DNA from: Dipylidium caninum
Lineage: Eukaryota > Platyhelminthes > Cestoda > Cyclophyllidea > Dipylidiidae
Direction of reading: 5' to 3'
Assembly: GCA_017562135.1 (NCBI GenBank)
Contig: QEYB01001249.1
Coordinates: 62,001 to 126,000, forward strand
DNA: 64,000 nt
The notes beneath the pieces are model-generated. The model had not been told where the DNA came from and ran no database searches. It saw nothing but the letters and a program-made list of their open reading frames with translations. Positions 26,971 to 36,869 of the stretch are shown here, piece by piece. The number at the start of each line of letters is the position of its first letter. Position 1 is the first letter of the stretch. The position numbers and the translations under genes are program-made.

Positions 26971-28712
26971 ATGAAACGCGATGAGGTTCTTGCATGTTCA
27001 TTCGATTCTTGGTACCTCCAATTTAGAAAATTTACCATTAAGAGGTATACCTCGTTTGCTAGTGAACTTTTGCAGCGTTATCTTAGATCTTCCGGACGAT
27101 GTTATCGATTATATTAAGAATGCTCCCTTGGTCCTTCCAAAGAAGTAATCGTCTTCTTTACTTTACGTATAACTTAGTGCCTGCCCTATTGCTGCGAAGA
27201 GTGAGGAAATATCAGAGGACTCAGATAATGTAATGTCTTATTATTTTAAAGCCTTGACCAACTATTTTTGTCACGCTAAAACAATGGGGTACTGATATTT
27301 AGACTTCTTGGTCAAGTGACGACAGTTCCGTTTCCGAGTTGGAAGCGCCTACATTTCCCGAGTTTGAGGCTCAAGTCAATGAAATTATTGCCTCCCTGGG
27401 TGGAAAGGTTTTCCCAAAACTCAACTGGAGTGCTCCCAAAGACGCAGCTTGGATTAATTTCGGCTTTAGTCTCGGTTGTAACTCAGCAACAGACCTCCTC
27501 GTTCTCTTAAAGGCGTCGGATTTTATTTCCCATGATATCTACGCACCGTAAGTCGTCCCATATTATGCACGTTAATATCTTTAGATTCTCTCTTTGTACA
27601 GACGCTGAAGAGCAGGAGAGTGGTGGGGAGAAGAACACACAGCATTCTTTGAAACTAGTTCTCCGGTCCTGGTGCCAAATTCGTCCTGAGAGTGAATTTA
27701 GATGTTTTGTCAGATCCAAACGGCTTTGTGGTATGTGGTCTAGGGACCTTTGTCTTTACCTACTCCATTCTCAGCTATCTGTCAGCGTCATTACGACTCG
27801 TACTTCAATTTTATTGAAACTGAACAGATGAATATAAAGCAGGTAATTTTGGACTTCTTTGAAAAGAATGTTCGATCAACATTCCCTCTGGAAAATTGTG
27901 AGCTTCCCTTTTCTTCCTTATTACTCTCTCATAGACGTAATGGATGTAATTGTAGGACATAGGGTAAGATCTATTCTACCTTTTAATCATTCAAGTTTGA
28001 CTCTCCGAAATGCGTCAAATTGATTGATTTTAATGTCTTCGGCCCACCAACGGATGGACTGATGTTCGAATGGTCGGAGCTGAACCTACTCCCAATTGAT
28101 GACGTGAGTTTTAATTAAGACTTTTGTTGTTGAATCGAATGTTAGGTCGAGAGGTATTAGAAGCGACAAATTAACCATTTATGAGACAGTTTATTGTAAC
28201 GTAATGTCATGTAGATCGATGCGAATAAAGCCTGTCGTCTTATTCGTTAGCGGGCGGTTAGAGGCGATTTCCTATAACCTAACGTCTCTGCCTTAGTTTT
28301 TGATATTGCGCTTTCTTCGGTGCTAGAAATGCGGGTGAACTCTATCCGAATTCACTTCTACTGAAACGCCTAAGTGGTTTCTTCGTCTGCGATAGACGCA
28401 AAAGGAGTTGATTGGAAGCTCATGACCGGGTGAATTTGCAGATATTTGCTTGATCTGAATGAATTTCTTCAGAGTGAGGCACAATTCCGTTGGCAAAGTG
28501 ACAGAAGTCTGCGCTCCAGTGTCCTCTCCCAATACAAAGTGCCCATTGATCTTGTGGATATCTCGAGTGGAAAGGATCCCGACAAATTGATTGACCTCGT
28601 CCAGGCGGTGAGGCTTTTAACTTGTTCTCCTACTGTCTCCCACCATACCAACATCCCCCTTCTCTTCGTTCACTTTTAGTATGTTAAGGATCAGGAGGAG
28701 GCCAAAGACTAA
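26971..28712 (+). CDS. CDC123: CDC123 (D123), eIF2 assembly chaperone
   Basis: CDC123 is a cytosolic ATP-grasp-like protein that binds eIF2-gamma and promotes assembly of the eIF2 heterotrimer, controlling translation initiation. Eleven exons in perfect phase give 350 residues (human 336): 26971-27044, 27076-27144, 27178-27229, 27303-27547, 27585-27730, 27775-27897, 27935-27963, 27996-28103, 28146-28153, 28442-28607, 28680-28712. Family blocks in order: LACSFDSWY near the N-terminus, the acidic linker SWSSDDSS, APTFPEF, GKVFPKLNWSAPKDAAWI (substrate/ATP-binding region), EFRCFVRSKRL, the CVKLIDFNVFG metal-site block, then VPIDLVDISSG and the acidic C-terminus DQEEAKD. Introns are 31, 33, 73, 37, 44, 37, 32, 42, 288 and 72 nt. 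The ATG lies 4 nt after a TTTTAG acceptor at 26961-26966, so the mRNA is probably trans-spliced or has a 5' UTR intron. Confidence 0.96.
28146..28153 (+). other. CDC123: 8-nt microexon of CDC123
   Basis: Exon 8 ends in phase 0 at 28103. The exon at 28442 must be entered in phase 2 to read YLLDLNEFLQSE, and phase-0 entry meets a stop after three codons. GTCGAGAG, flanked by an upstream TTAG acceptor and a downstream GTATTA donor, restores the frame and contributes Val-Glu plus two bases of Arg. The flanking introns are 42 and 288 nt. The full coding sequence closes in frame only with this microexon. Confidence 0.8.
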
Positions 28713-29572
28713 AGCGGACATTGTGGTGTTTGCCAAAACAGGATATTGTCTGGCACAAATATTGATGAGCCACGTGATAACTACAGGAAAGCACCCGGAG
28801 TCATTACTGATATTGCTTTGTAATTAATTTCGATGACACCTTGCGTGCTATCAAAGATGAGACAAATCAACCACTGACCGAATTTTTTGCATTGAAATCA
28901 ACTGTATTGATAGCACCGTCGATAACTGGTGGTGTTATTGAGGGAGTTTCATCATTGTACTGACTCTGGGTCCAACATGAAATGGTCTTTTCAGATAGCG
29001 TTTGTCTTCTGACAGATCTAGAGTTGGACGATGAGGTTGCCAGCAGCATGGAGTTGTATTGACCCAAGTCTATGACATCGAATAGTGGGAGATGAGGTTT
29101 ACTCTTGGATCGTCTGTCGTGACGGTAGTCGTGACCGCGAAACCAGTTCGTGCCCCATGGTCGCGTTAGTGGTTTTCCCAAAGCACGCCACTTGTCAGAA
29201 AATACAATCACGTTCAGTGAGGAAATACCAACTATGTCTATCGCCAGTGTGGCGCAAACCTCGACCCTTGGCCACAGACGCCTCCACGTTAGACGCTATT
29301 CATAATTAGATTCGAGCCAAACCAATGACTTAGATTAGAAGCCGCTCAGACAACTCTTTAATTTGTATTCTATCGCTCGCAAACTTATTTACAAGACTGC
29401 GCGTAGGAGTCAGGCGAGAAAAGATTTCAAACGTAGTCGCTAAGTGGCGAGACCACAAAAGCATCCCTTGAAAAAAAACTTCCGCCCAAAGTAGACGGGA
29501 TCACCTACCGAGGACTGGGGTTTTTTCGTACACGCGGAACAGAAGCTATTTATTTCTGACTGTTTACAAGGG
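28713..29572. other. Spacer 3' of CDC123
   Basis: About 860 bp between the CDC123 stop and the stop of the next minus-strand ORF. A 114-codon minus-strand frame with an ATG (28867-29211) is present but has no recognised domain or splice partner, so I do not call it a gene. Confidence 0.4.
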
Positions 29573-29917
29573 TTACTGTGAATGCTTCGGTGATGCTTCT
29601 ATCTCAACTGGGATCTGAAGCGGAGCATTCCTTGAAACTGGAACCTCATAACGAGTCATCAGTTCCCTCAACCATGGAGAAATTGATTTAGTATTCCGTT
29701 TGGACGCGGAGATACCTCTTCTTGACATTGCGACGGGTTCGGAAAGACAGAGAGCCTCAGTGCGAGCCAGCAAGAGACGCCGTTCCGCCGGGTGCAGGCC
29801 CGAAAGTGACTCAAGGGTGTGGTCCGGTGGGGCTACCACTTCGTTTGTCGGCTTCGGTCCACCGTTCTTCATTGCCTGACGCGTCCATTTCAACAACGTA
29901 GTGACTATTTTCCGAAT
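29573..29917 (-). CDS. Terminal exon of NOC3L or of a separate small gene, unidentified
   Basis: An open exon follows a CCTAAG acceptor at 29918 and ends in a stop at 29573, giving 114 codons. It begins IRKIVTTLLKWTRQAMK and contains HPAERRLLLARTEALCLSEP, followed by a basic segment and SPWLRELMTRYEVPV near the end. It is read on the same strand as NOC3L and lies where the NOC3L C-terminus is expected. The C-terminal SPWLRELMTRYEV could correspond to the short helix that ends NOC3 proteins, but the match is weak and I could not join it in phase with the exon at 30699-30899. A separate small gene is equally possible. Confidence 0.4.
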   Translation of the reverse strand: MRKIVTTLLKWTRQAMKNGGPKPTNEVVAPPDHTLESLSGLHPAERRLLLARTEALCLSEPVAMSRRGISASKRNTKSISPWLRELMTRYEVPVSRNAPLQIPVEIEASPKHSQ

Positions 29918-30698
29918 CTTAGGCAATAGAAGTGAAATAAAGCCTTAAACCAGGGCAAAGTCATTACCGTCTAAATTGTGCGATTGACCGTCCTGGATAC
30001 TACCTGTTTCTTAGAGCAGTTCGCAAAACCTACAGAATATTTGTGAACTAAACTCCAATTTCAATTGTCAAACTCCAATGGAGTTGATGCAGTAAGACGG
30101 AACAGTGTGAGACTTAACCACGCAGTAGACCCCCTATTCTCTCCTATCTCTAACATTCGGAGTAATGAGGGTGTCAAGGAACTCCGCATGAGGGCTCAAG
30201 ATCTCACAATCCTCCCAACCAACTGACGTCAAAAAGACTTCTGAGATGGAATAGGTGAGTGGAGAACGTGCTTAAGGTCACATTATAAAGGGATGTAGAA
30301 GAGTGAAATAGGGTATTTGCCCAAGAGAATGTGATAAAGTTTGTAGACGATGGAACGCGAACTCTTTAACCTCAAAAACTTTCATTCACGGATGCCTGTA
30401 ATACATGGAACCATGATGCTTTCATTAGCGGTGAGCGCCTAATTCCAGCTCGGCCTGTAACGACTGGAAAATGCGGAAGGAAAAAGGCTTAACCCACTTA
30501 CTCACGGGTATTTGTACCTGCTTAAAGGTTGGGCAAAATAAATAAAGGTAACCCAAACAATCCATCCCTGAGCGTTTAAGCGTGAAGCAGTGCTGATAAA
30601 AGGCTTCGTGACTAAAACAATTGTGGTTCTAAAGTTGATGCGCCGCCTCTACCTCAACGTATAAATTGACATAAAAGCGAAAGAACGTAATTGAATAC

Positions 30699-33600
30699 CA
30701 ACGGTGATTCGTGCGCGCGAAGAACATGAAGCTCCCATAACGCAGCGCTAGCGGGACGGGAGTTCTGGGGGTCAAACGCCTCTGGATCGTAAGGGCCACC
30801 GATTTCCGTGTCCGAATCAAATAGAACCTCGCATTTGGGGAAGAGGCTAAGGAGCTTCCATAAATTCACGAGTATTGAGGCCAAACAGGCGGTGTCGTTC
30901 TGAAAAAAAGAAGTATGCGAAGTGTAAATGTCGCTTTCGATGCCATTGGAAGAATTGGATTAACGCTGTTCAATTGTGAAAGAGAACACAAAACTTACTA
31001 AAACAAGAGAAACGGAGGCGAGTCTCTTGACGAATGCCAATACCCTCGTAATAGAGACATCGCGCCGTCGCGAGACAAGGAGCATATCCAAACAGGCGAG
31101 AATGATATCGGTAAAGCGCTCAACCTCGGTGGGACTAATCGATTTCACGGGTCCATCCATTTCACCACTATTTCCTTCGCCATCTCGATCAGCTAGAAGA
31201 CGATCTCTATGTGCCAGAGTTTGTGCTGCCAAAGCTGCAGGGGTCCGAGCCCAGGCGTATTGGGAAAGATCTACACCGTTACCGATTGCAGTGTTGGTCG
31301 TGGAACCACCTGTCCATGAGATACACACACCCGCCAAACGGCCAAGCAGAACGTAAAGATGACTGTAAAACCGCGTAGGATCCACTTTCAACACGGAGGT
31401 GGCTGACGATGTGTTGAGGATTGTCAGTGCAGTATGTACGCTGTACAAACCGTCATGAAGACTCGTTTTCTACATAATCGAAAGTACAATGACACATCCT
31501 TCAACTCTTCTTCAAGAAGAGAGCGGTGATTAAAACAACGGAATGCTTTTCACTTATACCCGACCAAGCACAGACTAAAAAAGGCCTCAGCGAGTCAGAA
31601 GTGTTGCACCGTGTGAGTCACTGAAACAGTTCCGGTCAGGGGATTCACTACCAAGTATGGAGAGACCTCTTTAGGCGTAAAACCTCACTAGAAGCAAACC
31701 AGTTAACTTGAATACACGAAATGAATATTAACACGACAGCCAGTTCAAATATGAATCTCGACAGCCAGTTCAAATATGAATCTCGAATTTTTATCAAGAG
31801 AATTACATTTTTCTGACAGCCTCACCGTCATACTCGTGATGTCTTATGAAAGGACCATAATTCTCAAATAACTAGGTGCTTTGCCTTATACCGGAGCATA
31901 TAAAACAGTACAATTGTTTCTTCTTCTCAATTCAACAAGGTCTAACTGATGGTCCTCAAGGACTGAAAAACTTAACGTATTTAAAAGACGATGCTAAGAC
32001 AAAGTATGGTTTAAATGGTGAACACAAAGCGCGTAATCTGTTTAAATTCGCTTTCGCAAATTTAAATCAACATAATGACGAAAAAGTCATTTGCAATTGA
32101 ACTGCTCCATAAGCATTGTAAGGTAATCGATTTACTATGAACTAACAAAAAATACGTCAAATAAAACAGATAATGAAGGTTATGAGTACTTACCGGATTT
32201 GCGATGAAAGCGCTCATCAATTGAAGCAAGTTTTCCACATACTCTACATTAATAGTATGGGCGTATCTTAAGGGAAATAGAGATTATCAAAGAGGTGCAT
32301 TTCTTACGTAGAAAGGCCACTCAAAACTGCTGAGAGCAACTCAGATTTTTTTGTTGTCTTCAGCACCTTGAAGTAAACAAATAAAATTTCCTTCAATATT
32401 TCAGCATTCTAGAATGGTCAACTCCGAATAAAATTGGATCCAACCATCCGCAATCTTTCTTCATGGGAATTTGCTGCTTTGCTTTCGGCTTGATCCTTCT
32501 CAAATTTTGCAAAAACTTTGTCTTTCTGAAGGAACAAAGAGGTTACTGACTTAACGTATGCATAAACAAAATTGACATAAAAGTCACCACAGGGACGCAA
32601 CAAGGATTATATTGTAACCTCTCTCCGTATGCCAAGCGGTTAATCATCACAATAAAAAGGATGAGACAATAAGTCTATGCAAGGCTATCATACCTTCCGC
32701 TCCCTCCGAGAAGCAAGTTTCCGGTTTATACGAGGAGTCTTTTTGTCCGTAGAAGGGTCGGCAACTTCCTTAATTGAGATACCAGCGATGGCAGTAGCCA
32801 CAACAGGTCGAATTCTATAGTTTACGCTCCGCGCAAGCCTATGAACACCACGGCACACCTTCAAGATTTCAAGGTAGCAAATTTAACTTGCCATTAATGT
32901 AGATTCCCCAGTTGTGTCCATTGAAAAAGTAGATTTCAAAGACCTAAACACGACTTGTCGAACCTAGAAAAGAATTTGAAAACGAAAAAGAGAATAGACA
33001 AATTACCTTGGACCCCGACTTTTGCAAGTATGGCAAGAAGGCTCCCAACAGGTCACTTGCAAAGTTAAAGAGTGGATTGTTCTCAAAAAGTGTACAGGCG
33101 CATTTAATTGCGCAGAAAACTTCTGACTATTGTGAAGCGTTAAATGAGTGTTACATGGATACCTTAGTCCAATTTGGGGCAGAAAAAATGCGCAAACTCC
33201 TAGGAAGTTTTCTCCTTCCCTTATCTGTGCAAAATTTGCTAGGAAAAATAACCGGGCACCTTTAAGTATTGTTTGAAGAAGAAGTACATATTTCTCAAAG
33301 TTCCTCAACAGGATTTCTTCATAACGCCAAATCCTCTTTGTTTCTTTCTTTACCTAAAATGAAGAATTGCCGGGTAAATGCACAGTGACGGACGATAAAA
33401 CAGAAAAAAAGTTTGGCTACAATGTACCCGAAACACGAAATTTAATAAACAAGCACATACGTTCTGGCTCAACTCCTTTTCTGTGGGAAGACGTATTTTG
33501 TAGGCTGGAAGGATATCCTTGTATATTATGCATAAGGAAGCGACTAGCAGTTGACGCAACGAAGCGGACTTCATGAAAAGGGGATCCGCTGCCATTCGCG

Positions 33601-33787
33601 TCAAGTCGCTAAGGCGTCCAATCTGTGAAATAAAATGGGCTTCAAGTGAACGTACGTTTTCAGACGGATCCTGAATTATACTAGAGGAGTACAGCGCTAT
33701 TTTGAATTTACATTCCTGACCATATCGTCGTTTATTTAGCAGTTGCTCTACTGCACCCGGCCTCCCATCCTCGGCGCACACTTCCAT
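30699..33787 (-). CDS. NOC3L: NOC3L, nucleolar complex protein 3 homologue
   Basis: Noc3 pairs with Noc2 in late nuclear 60S pre-ribosome maturation and has a replication-licensing role. Eleven phase-consistent exons: 33461-33787, 33260-33353, 33163-33224, 33007-33126, 32892-32963, 32694-32858, 32445-32525, 32308-32408, 32194-32266, 30999-31469, 30699-30899. Family blocks: VASLCIIYKDILPAYKIRL, KKETKRIWRYEE, VNYRIRPVV, EILFVYFKVLKTT, YAHTINVEYVENLLQLM, TRFYSHLYVLLGRL, LACLDMLLVSRRRDVSITR, ALWELHVLRAHESPLV. An insertion of about 60 residues, rich in Ala/Gly/Asp, interrupts the conserved YSHLY...CLDMLL block. The ATG at 33785-33787 gives an N-terminus far shorter than human NOC3L, so an upstream exon may exist. 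Introns are mostly 33-43 nt, and one (32859-32891) begins with GC. The 3' end after 30699 is unresolved; the last exon may run further through SPLVFNYVLSLL. Confidence 0.92.
31734..31783. repeat. Perfect 25-bp tandem duplication
   Basis: Two identical adjacent 25-bp units (31734-31758, 31759-31783) in the long NOC3L intron between the exons at 31469 and 32194. Confidence 0.95.
32859..32891 (-). other. NOC3L: 33-nt GC-AG intron in NOC3L
   Basis: Reading straight through gives an in-frame TAA. No GT donor fits the phase. A GCAAGT donor after the codon ATG and a TTGAAG acceptor remove 33 nt, join two phase-0 exons (24 and 55 codons), and give a gap-free match to the family across STLM|VCRGVHRLARSVNYRIRP. 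Confidence 0.7.
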
Positions 33788-34004
33788 TCCCTACCAATAA
33801 GACCTTGACATAGACGAATTAGTGAAGCCACGGCGGTAGTGGATCTCCGCTTCGTATTAAAACCATGGCGCGTGTCAATAAATTTTGTCTATTAGTAACT
33901 AAATTTTTAGTCAATGACATTTAGACCATTAGTAATGATTTGCATTTAACATTAGAATTACAATAAGCCGCGTAATTCAAAGTAGTGTGCACGAGAAGTG
34001 GACC
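33788..34004. promoter_or_regulatory. Bidirectional promoter interval NOC3L / PTRH2
   Basis: Only 217 bp separate the NOC3L ATG (minus) and the PTRH2 ATG (plus), so both promoters must overlap here unless NOC3L has an upstream exon. The interval is AT-rich with no TATA consensus. TTTTTAG near 33905-33911 and ACATTAG near 33950-33956 resemble acceptors for trans-splicing of the PTRH2 mRNA. Confidence 0.55.
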
Positions 34005-34554
34005 ATGGATTATTTACAACCGGCTGCTCAGACCGTGTTTACCGTTGGCATAGGTTTTTGCCTCGGCTGGTACGCATGTAAAAAATCGCTACGAGTAAAG
34101 CCGTTGGCAAAAGCATGGGGAAATGTGCGCGACGAAGTGAAGTTGGTTCTTGTTGTCAGAAATGACTTGGGGATGTCTAAAGGGAAAGTTGCAGCTCAAT
34201 GTTCACACGCAACGCTAGAATGCTATGAAATGGCCATGGAACAGTGTCCTCAGGTAGTTTCTCAATGGAGACGTAATGGCCAGATGAAAATCACGCTAAA
34301 AGCACCTGATTACGAGGCAATGTAAATGTCGGAATGCCTCTCACTGTTGTTTAGTGACATTCTTCGTGCAGCCGCTAGTAACGCGGGGCTGCCGCATTGC
34401 TTAATTCATGATGCCGGTCACACGCAAATACCTGCTGGGTCTGCTACCGTGCTAGGGATCGGTCCGGGTTTGTTTCAATTTGGCATATATTACTTGTTTC
34501 TTAGCTGAATCGCGCCTCATAGACAAAATCACTGGACACTTGAAACTCTATTAA
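34005..34554 (+). CDS. PTRH2: PTRH2 (Bit1), mitochondrial peptidyl-tRNA hydrolase 2
   Basis: PTRH2 hydrolyses peptidyl-tRNA released from stalled ribosomes; animal forms are anchored in the mitochondrial outer membrane. Three exons (34005-34321, 34355-34467, 34505-34554) give 159 residues, complete and close to the usual 180. Near residues 8-24 there is a hydrophobic anchor ([15 protein letters not shown]). The Pth2 fold follows: [20 protein letters not shown] with the catalytic-face Lys and Asp, [33 protein letters not shown], the VLGIGPG loop, and the C-terminal GHLKLY. Both introns are tiny (33 nt at 34322-34354 and 37 nt at 34468-34504); without removing them the frame stops after EAM. 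The ATG at 34005 sits in a good context (GGACCATGG). The gene is divergent from NOC3L and convergent with kynureninase. Confidence 0.96.
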
Positions 34555-35414
34555 GCAAAAACCTGTCAGATTTGCATGTATTTTTTGTATCTTATTAAGT
34601 TCTATTGGTTATTCTTGGCGCTTTGATGATTTGGGTCCACGTTACTGTTGAAAGTTACATCAAACTGCGAATTCATTTCTCTTCCAAGCAATCTCGCGAA
34701 ATCTACCGAACCAAGAACCCTTAAATGTTTTACCGCATTCCATCGAAATACCGAAGTGCGTACCTTAACCATTATCTTGCTTCTAATCTAAGCTACCAGC
34801 TGAAGAATGATTTAAACCGCTACCACTTTTAGCTAAGTATTAGCCGAATTTATGCAAATCACAGAAAGTCTTTACCTCAGGCGCTTACCACAGTACGGTC
34901 TTGCACGCCCTCACCCGCTGTGGTTGAATCTTCGCATTCACATCTTCCATGGTGTCATTTCGCTGCAAATCATAGTTAAGGCAAGACCTGTTTCTTGGAC
35001 AACGTCTGCATTTTTGCCTTACCAGTTAGAAAATGCACCGCGACCCCCAGACTTGCTTTGCCCTAGTAAACCTACTTCCATAATCTGGGTCGCCAAGACC
35101 GATACGTTAACCATCCCAAAATTATGTTCTTTTGGCAAGTTATTACATTTATTGTTCACTGGCTTTATTGATGGCAATAACAATTGGCTGGATTTTTAAT
35201 GGAGGAATAATTAAACAACAAATTTTGTCGGGATTGAAATTATCGCCAAATGGTAAAGACTCGAAGATAGAACGGCATCAGACTCTGATTCAATGATATT
35301 TATCCAACGCCGCCCGTGGAAAGTGTTCCTTTCACTTCAAGCTTTATTAAAAAAAGTGGTTGAATAAGCTGTACGAACCTGGAAAGTATGAAAAGACGCA
35401 ATATACAAAGGTAC
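34555..35414. other. Convergent spacer PTRH2 / kynureninase
   Basis: Holds the 3' UTRs of two genes transcribed toward each other. Scattered frames here, up to 115 codons on the plus strand at 34852-35199, have no domain and are taken as chance. Confidence 0.5.
35343..35348 (-). terminator. Kynureninase polyadenylation signal AATAAA
   Basis: AATAAA on the minus strand about 67 nt past the kynureninase stop codon, the first such hexamer downstream. Confidence 0.6.
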
Positions 35415-36869
35415 TTACGCGGTATATTGCGATAGAGCTTGAACCTCTTCGCAAATAATTTGCCCTGTTCTAAGAAGATCGGTGAAAGTGGTGTAAAGGG
35501 CGAAAGGTGCCAGACGAATGATTCGTGGGGGCCGGATGTCACAGATGACTCCTCGCTTAATCAGTCGGTCGTAAAGCTCTTTTACGTCGACGTTAATTTC
35601 AACAGAAAGTTGGGATCCGCGGGCCCGTACGCTGTTTGGTGTGATTATCTTCAATCCTGGAAACTCTGCAATTGGACTGAGCAGGAGAATCTCTTCCAGG
35701 TAATTAGTTAACAACGTGGACTTTTTGCGGATGGGATCCATTCCTCCGGCCTCGACGAAGACCTCAAGTGAAGACGTTAACGCCGAATTAAGTAGCATCG
35801 ATGGGCAAGAGCGCCTATATGAGTCGGCCCCACCTTCTACCTCCATCTTGTTAGTCATGTCGAAACGGGTTGAACTCCGATGACCCCACCATCCTGTCAT
35901 TTCCGGCGCATACTCATGTTCATCCGTAGGTGCAAAATCCCCACACTTGAGGTGATATTTCTCGTGTACGAAAATACCAGCACATCCACCTGGACTTCCA
36001 CATAGATATTTGTAGCCGCACCAAGCTGCACAGTCGACATCCCATTCGTGTAGAGAAAGAGGGACATTCCCAACTGAGTGAGCCAGATCCCAACCCACAG
36101 GACAAGTACAAAATTCATGAACAGCCTGCGTAATTGCCGGAATATCTAGTGCCTGTCCCGTTAAGAAGGACACCCCTGGCAACCAAACAAGCGCAAGTTT
36201 GTCGGCATTTTTCTTGATTTCCTCGATGAGCCCTTCCGTACTGAGGTACTCACCATTAGGTCGAAGATCTACTTCAATTAAAGCGCACTTATCAACATGT
36301 CGCAGATGGATGTGGGACTCAACCGCATAGTAATCCGAAGGAAATGCATTTTTCTCAATCAATATGCAGTTTTTTTCACCTTTTGGAGAGTAAAATGAGG
36401 CAAGAAGGGTATGAATATTGGCAGTGAGGCTCTCCATGACTGCAACTTCGTCGACTTGTGCTCCGACAATATATTTAGCAAGAATTTCCTTGGCCCGCAG
36501 ATCAGATGTCTCCGTGGGGGAGGGGCCGCGGAAGTGACTAAGCACACCCATTGTCCGCCACAATTTTAGCACTTTGTTCAAGTTTTCGCTAGTTGAAATC
36601 GGTGGGAGACCGAGAGAATTTGTACAGAGATAAATCACCTCACCCGAATCCTTCTCATCTCCCTGGCAGTTCGTGGTGTTAATCTGATTATTCAACTCAG
36701 CCATAGTAGGCATTTTGAATTTTTTGCGTATATTCTTCAAGGGATCATTGTTGTCGAGATCTTCCGCTAATTTCTCGAATTTCCTAAAGGTAAAAGGGTC
36801 CATTGCACGTGCTTCAGAACAGATCACCAAAATTAGTGCGACATGGTTAATCGCTAGGCCATAATTCAT
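35415..36869 (-). CDS. KYNU: Kynureninase, intronless
   Basis: A PLP-dependent fold-type I hydrolase that cleaves kynurenine to anthranilate and alanine, or 3-hydroxykynurenine to 3-hydroxyanthranilate and alanine, in cytosolic tryptophan catabolism. The open frame is 484 codons without an intron. Signature elements are present in order: AFPSDYYAVESH (cofactor stacking region), GWDLAHSVGN (Asp261 contacts the PLP ring nitrogen), CGYKYLCGSPGG (Lys287 forms the Schiff base), GWWGH, and GVICDIRPPRIIRLAPFALY at the C-terminus. The first 22 residues look hydrophobic and signal-like, which does not suit a cytosolic enzyme. Met23 (ATG at 36801-36803, leading MDPFTFRKFEKLAED) gives 462 residues, matching the family length of about 465, and is the likelier start. 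All active-site residues that I can check are intact. An AATAAA follows the stop. Confidence 0.96.
   Translation of the reverse strand: MNYGLAINHVALILVICSEARAMDPFTFRKFEKLAEDLDNNDPLKNIRKKFKMPTMAELNNQINTTNCQGDEKDSGEVIYLCTNSLGLPPISTSENLNKVLKLWRTMGVLSHFRGPSPTETSDLRAKEILAKYIVGAQVDEVAVMESLTANIHTLLASFYSPKGEKNCILIEKNAFPSDYYAVESHIHLRHVDKCALIEVDLRPNGEYLSTEGLIEEIKKNADKLALVWLPGVSFLTGQALDIPAITQAVHEFCTCPVGWDLAHSVGNVPLSLHEWDVDCAAWCGYKYLCGSPGGCAGIFVHEKYHLKCGDFAPTDEHEYAPEMTGWWGHRSSTRFDMTNKMEVEGGADSYRRSCPSMLLNSALTSSLEVFVEAGGMDPIRKKSTLLTNYLEEILLLSPIAEFPGLKIITPNSVRARGSQLSVEINVDVKELYDRLIKRGVICDIRPPRIIRLAPFALYTTFTDLLRTGQIICEEVQALSQYTA

Noticed and set aside
28867..29211. 114-codon minus-strand ORF with an ATG
   Set aside because: No domain, no splice partner in phase and no family resemblance; probably chance.
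32880..32890. Premature stop (TAA) suggesting a NOC3L pseudogene
   Set aside because: Removed by a phase-consistent 33-nt GC-AG intron; flanking exons are intact and conserved.
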